IMG/VR virus record: IMGVR_UViG_3300007510_000889
Span: 1-20,618 of that record
Reading direction: 5' to 3' (one strand)
Length of the DNA: 20,618 nucleotides
Source: a virus
Made by a program: the position numbers and the translations under genes. How positions within the stretch are numbered: the first letter of the stretch is position 1; the number at the start of each line of letters is the position of its first letter. This document shows positions 1 to 7,130 of this stretch, piece after piece. Below the pieces are notes generated by a model. It was given only the letters and a program-made list of their open reading frames with translations. It was not told the origin of the DNA and searched no databases.

Positions 1-270
1 AATAAGATGGATGCTAGACTTGGGATTCTTGAAAATAAGGATAATAAACAAGTAGCTCAGACTTATATAGATACACTCAATGAGATTGATCCGGAAGCTA
101 CTACAATGTGGTATTTTTCTGAAGGCTTACTTGACGATGAGGCAAAGAGTGTAAGGCTTCCTACTTACAACGGTAAACAATTAAAGGTTGAGGATATCTT
201 ACATACTAAAGAGAAAAATCCAGATTTGAGCATCCAGCAAATTCTTAAAGTAGTTGGGGCTCTTAAATAA
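1..270 (+). CDS. C-terminal part or whole of an unknown phage protein
   Basis: The frame is open to the left edge of the window, so this may be the end of a longer protein; the first ATG is at base 7, and any ribosome binding site for it would fall mostly outside the window. The 87 residues from that ATG are acidic and soluble-looking, without membrane segments, cysteine pairs or a motif I recognise. The gene ends in TAA followed two bases later by AGGAG, the ribosome binding site of the giant virion-type gene at 283, so the two are cotranscribed rightward and the product may belong to the virion or its assembly. That role is inference from position only. Confidence 0.6.
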   Translation, partial: NKMDARLGILENKDNKQVAQTYIDTLNEIDPEATTMWYFSEGLLDDEAKSVRLPTYNGKQLKVEDILHTKEKNPDLSIQQILKVVGALK

Positions 271-282
271 TAGGAGTAAATA

Positions 283-3200
283 ATGAGAGATTTAGTAGCT
301 GAAACCCCGGGAAAATTTAAATTTAGTCAAACTGGTGCTGAAACTGGCCCGAGAAATCTCGCTAACGAGGTTGGTTTTAGTCAACAGCTTCAGGCTGGGG
401 GACCTCCATTAACTGAGATGTTTTGGACTCCTAAGGACACAGAAGCATTCATGAAAACTCTTGAGGGATATAAAACTATAGCTAGAAACCCAGGACTTTT
501 GATTGAGGCAACTAATGAATTTGTTTCAGCTCTTCCATCTTTCGGAACTGGTTTAATTGAAGCCGGTCAAGATTTATTTCAGGCTGGTATGAGTGATTTA
601 CCAGGCTCAATAGCCCAAAAATTTCTGCCTCCTTTTATGCGTAAAGATAGAGGTTTAAGTATTAAAGACTATTATGATATTTCTGCTGAGGGATTCCAGC
701 GAGGTTTTGAAAAACTTCCGAGAATCCATCCCAGTAATCCAGAAGCAACAGCTTTAATTATTGAGACAATGTTTGCCCCATTCATAGTAAATATGGAATT
801 GTTTCATAGGCTCTCTGAATCAGATGTTCTTGATGGTGTACCAGAGGAAGATAACATTAGAGGGACATTAAAATTTGTTGGGGATTTATCAAGTTTTTAT
901 TTAGATGCTGGAATTACTGGATTAAAATCCTCGCCGCCATTTTATCGAGCTAAAGGAATTAAACAATTAGCTGAAGGAAAACCCCTAAAAAGTAAAGCAG
1001 ATTATACTAATTTACTTAAGGATATTAAAAAGGATATAAGTAAGGAATTTGATATAGACCCAAAAGACCCGAGACTTAAAACTGCTGAAGGTCGGCAAGA
1101 AATAATTAATGGTATTAAGTCAGATTATGAAGCTCAGGGTTATCCAGTTATCCCAAAAATAATGCGGGATAATCAGATGAATATAAATCTAATGCCGAAA
1201 GAACAAATCGGTGTTACTGGTGCTGATCACGGACGTTTAGCTAAAACTCATTTACATAATTTAATAGATCAAAATACTAAAGCTAGTGAGTTAGCAAGTA
1301 GGGGTGATGTAGGTGCATTAGTATCTGATTATTCTGTAGGTGGGCCGGCAGCTGGGCCTATTATTCAAGCTCTCTCAGAACAAAGTAAGATTGTAAAGCA
1401 ACGTGCAGAAAGGGGTAGTAAAGCTGGTAAGCTGAGAGATGCTGAGGAATTAAAAGCTCGTCAGGAAATAGAACGTCAATATCAAGAAAATAAACCTAAG
1501 GAAACTGGTGGGGCTGCTAATCCAATACTTGGTTTAATGCGGAGACAGAGTGAGTTAATCCGTCAGCGGAATCTTGGAACTGATTCTGTTAAACCGGGAG
1601 AGCAAGCTGTGGCTCGTCAGCAAAGTTTAATGACTGAATTGGATAAAGCTCGAAAGCCGAAGGCCGAAGAAGAAATTCATGCGTATGTAGTTGAACAAAG
1701 GGCTGAACCTAAAGCTCCGTTAAAACAAGCTAAACCCGTTGAACCACTGGTTGAGACTAAGCCTACTCCTGTATTCCACTCAAGTGATATGATTAAGAAG
1801 CATGGCGTGGAATCTCTGGTTGTTGACGGCGTGACTGAATACGATCTTTACGGAAAGCGAAAGTTTAAAACTGAAGAAGCAGCTTACAAGGCTCTTAATA
1901 CCGACAAGAGACTTGTGAAAAAACAACAAGAGATGTTTAAGGATGGGCTTGAGCTTGAGGTTGTAAAGGTTGGGGATGAGTTTCGGTTTGCTGAGAATAT
2001 GGATATGACTCAGGCTGAGCAACGGTTGATTGAAAACTATCTCAGCAAGAAAGGTAAGCCTCAGGAAATGGATTTAGGAGTCGCTGAAAGTGAACTTCGC
2101 GGTTTGGGTGAGCAAGTTAAAGATTGGCATCAGGGCAAACCAGGAATTGATATTGAGATAATTAAAGAACGGATTGTTTCACTTAGTAATAGTTTTGTTC
2201 GGGAAAAGCCCGGAGCGAAAGGAGACTTTCTTGTTGATGCTGGTGATCGAATGCTTCAATTAATCACTGAGCGTCAAGCAGAACTAACCACACCAAAGAG
2301 TGGAAAATATGGCGAGGGTTTGATTAGTGGTCGTAGTCCAGTTAATCCAAAAGTTGATTTTATTTATAACGTAGATGGGAAGGTTTTTCAAGACTTAATT
2401 GAGGCAGTAGATTTTAATGCTGACCTTCGGTTGGGTGGCGTGGTTGAACAGCATCCTAGCGGGGGCTGGATTATTGAGATGAAAAAACCACCGCCAAAAA
2501 CAATTCCCGGAACTGGGCTATTCCTTAAACCATTATTAAATGAACGTGGATCAGTTGATATTTCATTTATGTCTAGTTTCGGTAAACGATTTCTTCGGAA
2601 TAGTAAGGTTAAGAAACCTTTATATCACTTAGCTTATAACCTAGATGTACTTAAGGCTGGATTTGATTTAAGTAAATCACCTGAATTAGGTATTCATTTA
2701 GCTACTAAAGAACAAGCTATTAATATTTTAGGGCGGAATTTAGGTATACCAATTATTATTAATACTAAACGTCCATTACAGTTAGTTGATAAAGGTAACT
2801 TTAGTCCTAATAATATTATCGAACAACTCAGACTAAATAAGATTATTACACAAAGTGAATATATTAAAGCTAGAGAACAGATGCAAAAAGTTATAGAAAA
2901 CATCAGTCCCCATATAATGACCCCAGAAAAATACTTACCTGCCCATAATAAGATTGTTCGGGATTTAATTCTTAAAAAAGGTTATGATTCTGTAAGATAT
3001 AAGAATATAAAAGAACAGCCTTCAGAACATCCCGGACTTAAAAAACGTAAAAATGAATTACTTATTGAAGCAAGAAAAAAAGCTGCTAGAGGTGAAGATG
3101 TTACAGCTATTAGGGATGAAGTAAAACAAATTCAAAAGGATATTCAAAGTAGGCAATTAATGGATTCTTATATTGTAATAGATAAAATTACTGTTAAGAA

Positions 3201-5604
3201 TGCACTTGACCCTAAATTATGGGAAGAGTCACCTACTACTAATACATTTCAACGTATTATTAAAGACCTGAAAACAATCCTTCTTGAACCATTATTAAAT
3301 GAACGTGGCAGCGTGAGTTTCGAAAAGCTTCCACCAGAAAAACTTGAAGCTTTACGGAGACTCCAAGAGGATGCTCGCAGAGCTGGTAAAACAGTTTATG
3401 ACCTGGTTCGAGAAATGGGTGAGAGTGAAGCTGTTGCTAAAGCTATAAGTGAGCTGGCTCGTCAACTATCAAAACGAATAGATATGTCGAAGCCTTCAGT
3501 TGGGTTAGAGGATTTTGAAACTGGTGATGTTATTAGTACTGGAAAAGATCGTAAACGTGGTGAGTATTTAGTCAAACAACCAAAGGTTTACAAAAGTGAG
3601 CTGGATGCTATTCGGGCAGCCAAAGATCCTAAACGAAGCTTTGTTGGTCAAGCAACCAAAGAATACGTTACGACTCCACAGATGATTAAAGAACTTGACT
3701 CGCCATATTATAAGCAACTTCAACGAACTTATTGGGAGACTGAAACTCGTATTGCTGATATGATTAAAGACCATGCTGATGGATTATCTAAGCAAGTTAA
3801 GGGATTAAACAGAAAATCACGTGAGCGAATTGGAACAAATCTTTATTGGCGTCAGAAAGATATTCGGGCGAGGATGGAAAAAGATGGTTTTAAGGAAAGT
3901 GATATTCCAAAACTGACTGAGCGTGAACAACAGTTTGTGGATTATATAGACCCGTTGCTGGAGGATATGGGATTTAGAATTAATCAAGCTAGAGTTAGCT
4001 CTGGGCTTAATCCGATAAAGCTAATACAAGATGATTATTTTACTGTGGCTTATGTAGAAAGTTTTGCTGAACGGATAGGCTTAAGTGCAAATATAATTCG
4101 AGATAATCCAAAAGTTATTAACTCACGATTTGCACGTTTTCTCGAGACTCCTTTCAAATACAAAAAGCGGCGGAGTAAAGAAGGATTGAAGAAACAACTT
4201 AAGTTTGATCCAGTTGAAACATTTGATACTTATATGCGCAGCGCTATTCGGCATGAACAGATGACTCCATTAGCATCGAAAATCCACGCAACACTTAAAC
4301 CACTTAAAACGGGAGAGTTTTATAAAACTAAAAGTGGAAAGACCAAGGAACGATTGTTCATGATGGATAAGGAGAAACCTAATCTTGCTCGTTGGTCGAG
4401 ACGCTGGGCTAATACAATAGCCGGTCGTGATCTTCAGGCAATGGGTACGCTTGTAGATTCTCCAGCAAATAATTTTATCGATATGGCAGCAAGAAAACTT
4501 TCTCGTAATCTGGTTGTTGCACTTATGTCAGGCTCTATTCGTTCAGCAGAGATTCAGGTTGGAGCACTTCGTAATACAAGTGGACGTATTGGCTTAGATT
4601 ATACAGCGTATGGTGTTGCTGAAGCAGCCAGACTGGCAGCCAAAGGAGAATTTACCAAAGTTAAAAACCGCTCAAGAGTGTTGAAAACCAGACTTGCGGA
4701 TATAAGCATGACTGAATTCTTTAGTGGCGTGCGGCGCGGGAAGCGAGCTTTGGCAGCCAAGATCGGTCTTACTCCACTAAAATATATGGATTACTCTACA
4801 GCAGTAGCTACATGGCTTGGAGCTGAAAAGTTTGCTTTAAATAAGATTCAAAAAGCACAAACTACTGGAAAGTTCGGAACGTTAAAAGAACATGGAATAG
4901 AATATTCTAAGAAGCTTAGTCGTGAAGAAATGGCTCGAAGATTCGCTGATGATATTGTAGTTGAGACTCAGGGTTCATCACTGGTTGGTGACATCGCACC
5001 AATTCAACGATCAGCAGTTGGCAAGCTTGTTCATTTGTTTCAGACTTTTACGATCAGTGATTGGAATATGCTTTACAAAGACGTGTTTGGCGTGAATAGA
5101 AAATTATCAAAGAAGCTTAAAGCTAAGCGAATGATTAATTACTTAATCGCCACAACACTTTTAAATATGTTCTTTGAGGACGTGTTAGATATTAATTCAC
5201 CGATGCCAACACCAATCAGGGCTGCAATGAAGTCAGCTGAGGAAGGTAAAAGCGGGGCGGAGATTGCTCTTGATGTAGCCAAGGAAATGGGTGAACCTTT
5301 ACCATTGGTCGGTGGTGCACTTCGTTATGGATTTAGTCCGGCGGGTGCAGTTGTTCAAACATTCGGTGAATTATTTGAAGCCCTTTCAGACAGAAGTAAA
5401 CGAAGTAGTGTGTTGCCCAGAACTTTGGATAGTGGGATTGCGAGAAAAACTGCCTTGGCGGGAGAATCACTTGCTAAGCTTTACGGCATACCATACACTG
5501 GACAGATTGCGAAAAGTGCTAGAGCCGCTAAACGGGGGGAAAGTCCTTATGCGATTATACAAGGATCGTATAGCGGCCCTAAAAAGAAATTTAGGCGTTT
5601 TTAA
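283..5604 (+). CDS. Giant phage polyvalent/ejected virion-type protein with an ADP-ribosyltransferase-like module
   Basis: This 1773-residue protein starts at an ATG preceded by AGGAG. It is not a known enzyme over its whole length. It resembles the very large multi-domain phage proteins carried in the virion and injected with DNA. Residues 1-300 are mixed; about 380-540 are charged and coiled-coil or proline-rich; 749-758 and 1002-1011 each contain PLLNERGSV. Between these two copies, residues about 770-970 look like an ART-PolyVal-type domain: a SKV..KPLYH entry (Y781-H782), GIHLAT (803-808), GYDSVRY (900-906) and DSYIVID (961-967). The canonical YHGT is changed to YHLA, so activity is uncertain. 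From about 1190 on there is a long basic and amphipathic region with hydrophobic stretches near 1410 and 1640, as in LPD-type ejection proteins. The virion role is inferred from size and domain style. The 3' end overlaps the convergent gene by 14 bases. Confidence 0.85.
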   Translation: MRDLVAETPGKFKFSQTGAETGPRNLANEVGFSQQLQAGGPPLTEMFWTPKDTEAFMKTLEGYKTIARNPGLLIEATNEFVSALPSFGTGLIEAGQDLFQAGMSDLPGSIAQKFLPPFMRKDRGLSIKDYYDISAEGFQRGFEKLPRIHPSNPEATALIIETMFAPFIVNMELFHRLSESDVLDGVPEEDNIRGTLKFVGDLSSFYLDAGITGLKSSPPFYRAKGIKQLAEGKPLKSKADYTNLLKDIKKDISKEFDIDPKDPRLKTAEGRQEIINGIKSDYEAQGYPVIPKIMRDNQMNINLMPKEQIGVTGADHGRLAKTHLHNLIDQNTKASELASRGDVGALVSDYSVGGPAAGPIIQALSEQSKIVKQRAERGSKAGKLRDAEELKARQEIERQYQENKPKETGGAANPILGLMRRQSELIRQRNLGTDSVKPGEQAVARQQSLMTELDKARKPKAEEEIHAYVVEQRAEPKAPLKQAKPVEPLVETKPTPVFHSSDMIKKHGVESLVVDGVTEYDLYGKRKFKTEEAAYKALNTDKRLVKKQQEMFKDGLELEVVKVGDEFRFAENMDMTQAEQRLIENYLSKKGKPQEMDLGVAESELRGLGEQVKDWHQGKPGIDIEIIKERIVSLSNSFVREKPGAKGDFLVDAGDRMLQLITERQAELTTPKSGKYGEGLISGRSPVNPKVDFIYNVDGKVFQDLIEAVDFNADLRLGGVVEQHPSGGWIIEMKKPPPKTIPGTGLFLKPLLNERGSVDISFMSSFGKRFLRNSKVKKPLYHLAYNLDVLKAGFDLSKSPELGIHLATKEQAINILGRNLGIPIIINTKRPLQLVDKGNFSPNNIIEQLRLNKIITQSEYIKAREQMQKVIENISPHIMTPEKYLPAHNKIVRDLILKKGYDSVRYKNIKEQPSEHPGLKKRKNELLIEARKKAARGEDVTAIRDEVKQIQKDIQSRQLMDSYIVIDKITVKNALDPKLWEESPTTNTFQRIIKDLKTILLEPLLNERGSVSFEKLPPEKLEALRRLQEDARRAGKTVYDLVREMGESEAVAKAISELARQLSKRIDMSKPSVGLEDFETGDVISTGKDRKRGEYLVKQPKVYKSELDAIRAAKDPKRSFVGQATKEYVTTPQMIKELDSPYYKQLQRTYWETETRIADMIKDHADGLSKQVKGLNRKSRERIGTNLYWRQKDIRARMEKDGFKESDIPKLTEREQQFVDYIDPLLEDMGFRINQARVSSGLNPIKLIQDDYFTVAYVESFAERIGLSANIIRDNPKVINSRFARFLETPFKYKKRRSKEGLKKQLKFDPVETFDTYMRSAIRHEQMTPLASKIHATLKPLKTGEFYKTKSGKTKERLFMMDKEKPNLARWSRRWANTIAGRDLQAMGTLVDSPANNFIDMAARKLSRNLVVALMSGSIRSAEIQVGALRNTSGRIGLDYTAYGVAEAARLAAKGEFTKVKNRSRVLKTRLADISMTEFFSGVRRGKRALAAKIGLTPLKYMDYSTAVATWLGAEKFALNKIQKAQTTGKFGTLKEHGIEYSKKLSREEMARRFADDIVVETQGSSLVGDIAPIQRSAVGKLVHLFQTFTISDWNMLYKDVFGVNRKLSKKLKAKRMINYLIATTLLNMFFEDVLDINSPMPTPIRAAMKSAEEGKSGAEIALDVAKEMGEPLPLVGGALRYGFSPAGAVVQTFGELFEALSDRSKRSSVLPRTLDSGIARKTALAGESLAKLYGIPYTGQIAKSARAAKRGESPYAIIQGSYSGPKKKFRRF
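2528..2549 (+). repeat. Direct repeat, left copy, flanking the ART-like module
   Basis: A 22-bp sequence beginning AACCATTATTAAATGAACGT is identical to 3287-3308. It encodes most of PLLNERG in the giant protein. The following Ser-Val is shared in protein but uses different codons, so DNA identity stops sharply. Confidence 0.9.
2560..3280 (+). other. AT-rich ADP-ribosyltransferase-like domain insertion
   Basis: This part of the giant gene encodes the SKV-KPLYH, GIHLAT, GYDSVRYKN and DSYIVID signatures seen in order in ART-PolyVal-like domains of phage polyvalent proteins. Hand counts of three 60-base lines (2701-2880) give about 28% G+C, against about 38-40% in sampled lines at 1201, 3421 and 3841. 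The compositional step and the bracketing direct repeats suggest the module was acquired. The family call rests on remembered motif order, not on a search. Confidence 0.6.
3287..3308 (+). repeat. Direct repeat, right copy, flanking the ART-like module
   Basis: Identical 22-bp partner of 2528-2549. The offset is 759 bases, exactly 253 codons, so both copies are read in the same frame and deletion between them would keep the giant protein in frame. Confidence 0.9.
5578..5602 (+). terminator. Weak intrinsic terminator at the convergent gene junction
   Basis: CCTAAA and TTTAGG form a 6-bp stem around a 6-base loop, followed by CG and five T on the plus strand. It lies inside the last codons of the giant gene and also covers the 3' end of the opposing gene. 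The stem is short and AT-rich, and on the minus strand no T-run follows it. Confidence 0.5.
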
Positions 5605-5896
5605 CCTTAGTCGATTCGATTATAATAAGGTCAATTATTTCACAGAGATTTTTATTACGTGACTTGATATAGTTTATTTTACCTACGACACTTATTAAGT
5701 TACGTAATAATTTTTCTAGTTCCTCAGGAGTTAAGCCTGAAAGTCTAACAATCCCTTCAGCTTTAGTAAACCATTCTTTGTGGTCTGGCTGGTTAGTGTA
5801 ATCTGCATGCTGGTCTTCAACATACCACTGACAATCACGTTGGTGATCTCGTTTACATATTAATAAGTGTAAAATCCCTGCAATCCGTTCGTACAT
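5591..5896 (-). CDS. Unknown phage protein, last gene of the leftward block
   Basis: 101 residues, ATG start preceded by GGGAG with one copy of the GCAATTTAATTGC palindrome just upstream (15 bases between palindrome and ATG). The N-terminal third is rich in His, Cys, Trp and acidic residues, with the segment MYERIAGILHLLICKRDH, followed by a helical, Leu-rich middle (LTPEELEKLLRNLI) and a basic tail. I recognise no enzyme motif; the cysteines are not in CxxC pairs. It is the promoter-distal end of the replication gene series, following the helicase-like gene after 33 bases, and its last 14 bases overlap the end of the convergent virion gene. Function unknown. Confidence 0.75.
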   Translation of the reverse strand: MYERIAGILHLLICKRDHQRDCQWYVEDQHADYTNQPDHKEWFTKAEGIVRLSGLTPEELEKLLRNLISVVGKINYIKSRNKNLCEIIDLIIIESTKVKNA

Positions 5897-5911
5897 ATTC
5901 TACTCCCTTGT

Positions 5912-5924
5912 GCAATTAAATTGC
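5912..5924. repeat. 13-bp palindrome GCAATTAAATTGC, copy 1
   Basis: Perfect inverted repeat with one central base. It lies between the stop of the helicase-like gene and the AAGGGAG ribosome binding site of the 101-residue gene, in a 33-base gap. One of six copies in the leftward block. Confidence 0.9.
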
Positions 5925-5929
5925 GACAG

Positions 5930-7129
5930 TTATAATTTAAATTCTTGTTTCGGTTTTGGTTTTTGCTCTGTGTAATGAATTTCTATATCATCACTTAAAG
6001 CAACACGTTTCAGGAATTTCATCGAGGCAAGTGAGTCTAACATTTTCTCAAGTGTCCATTTATCCACGTCCGTTTTATATCGCTCAAGCAATTGACTAAA
6101 CAAAATTGTTCTTGCCATCCCAATATCGTTCATGATCTTCGTCATTATGTTAGCATTACTTAAGTGACCAACACCACTAAATGTTCTCGGCATTTTAATT
6201 TCAGCTGCTTCAATTAACTTTATTGCTCGGTTAAGATCATGGCTTGAGACGTTCATATCATCACTACGAGAAACATTACATATCATTGAAAGCTTCATGA
6301 CGTGATTAGCTCGGCGTTCTAAGTAACCTTCAAACCGAGGATCACGGAAAGGTGGATTAGCTTCTTGCCATGTATACCACTCAACCCATCGATCAAGAAA
6401 ACAATCGGTCGTTCGGAATTGTCCACTTATCATATGAATCTGACCAAGATCATACTTTAGTTTTTCATAAGTCTGCCGTTCTTCAGCTGAAAATGCAGGG
6501 TATGGACATACTCGACCTTTGTTTTCTTCGAAGATAAAGATCATACGTGAAGTAAGTCCACCACCTATGGCGTCTAAAGACATAGTTGACCGAATTAAAT
6601 CGGGAGTAGTGGCTCCAAAGATATTAACAAACACGCCAATTATTTCGTCTGTCCCCATGTTCTTAGTTCGATAAGTCCACTGGTTTCGACAATCATACCA
6701 GTCAGTTAAGTCACTCATTAATTGTGAGTTTTGGTAACCAAGAAAAACTGTTAGTTCTTGTGACCAGACAGTCAGGGAAGAATGAAAGAACATCTTGCCC
6801 TTGTCAGTAATTAACGTATCAGTTGCGTTTTTTAATTCCCGGATTAAAGCCTCACGTGTAATAGCTTCAGCAGCCATCCTTATTTGTAAATCATCTAGCA
6901 TTGGTTTCATAAGATTCATAGCCGTTCCTTTTCGAGCAGCCGGAGGCCCAACCAATACTATGTACATGTTAGGATAAAACGTGAGTGTTCCCCAATTAAG
7001 TTGACATTTACGCTGAAGTACAGAAGCAATTGCAGCAATCGCTGTCCATATGTGGTAGTTATTTGGTGGCTCTGTATTCTTCACGCAATTAATGTAAGTA
7101 TCTATCCAATCGTCTACCTTTCTAGGCAT
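5930..7129 (-). CDS. DUF3987-type replicative helicase/primase-like P-loop ATPase
   Basis: A 399-residue P-loop ATPase, probably the phage replicative helicase or primase-helicase partner. The P-loop is at residues 61-69, GPPAARKGT, where the usual GK[ST] is replaced by RKGT; the Lys is kept. A central block FVNIFGATTPDLIRS and then GGGLTSRMIFIFEE is typical of DUF3987-like proteins and contains a candidate arginine finger. No zinc-finger or TOPRIM primase domain is visible, so primase activity is not supported here. The C-terminal third looks like a small winged-helix-type region. The ATG lies one base past the TGA of the polymerase gene, so translation of the two is probably coupled. Annotation as helicase comes from family resemblance and neighbourhood, not from full helicase motifs. 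Confidence 0.8.
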   Translation of the reverse strand: MPRKVDDWIDTYINCVKNTEPPNNYHIWTAIAAIASVLQRKCQLNWGTLTFYPNMYIVLVGPPAARKGTAMNLMKPMLDDLQIRMAAEAITREALIRELKNATDTLITDKGKMFFHSSLTVWSQELTVFLGYQNSQLMSDLTDWYDCRNQWTYRTKNMGTDEIIGVFVNIFGATTPDLIRSTMSLDAIGGGLTSRMIFIFEENKGRVCPYPAFSAEERQTYEKLKYDLGQIHMISGQFRTTDCFLDRWVEWYTWQEANPPFRDPRFEGYLERRANHVMKLSMICNVSRSDDMNVSSHDLNRAIKLIEAAEIKMPRTFSGVGHLSNANIMTKIMNDIGMARTILFSQLLERYKTDVDKWTLEKMLDSLASMKFLKRVALSDDIEIHYTEQKPKPKQEFKL

Positions 7130-7130
7130 A

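Noticed and set aside
5291-5662. Second plus-strand frame over the end of the giant gene
   Set aside because: It is out of frame with a well-supported protein, has no ribosome binding site and contains no recognisable motif.
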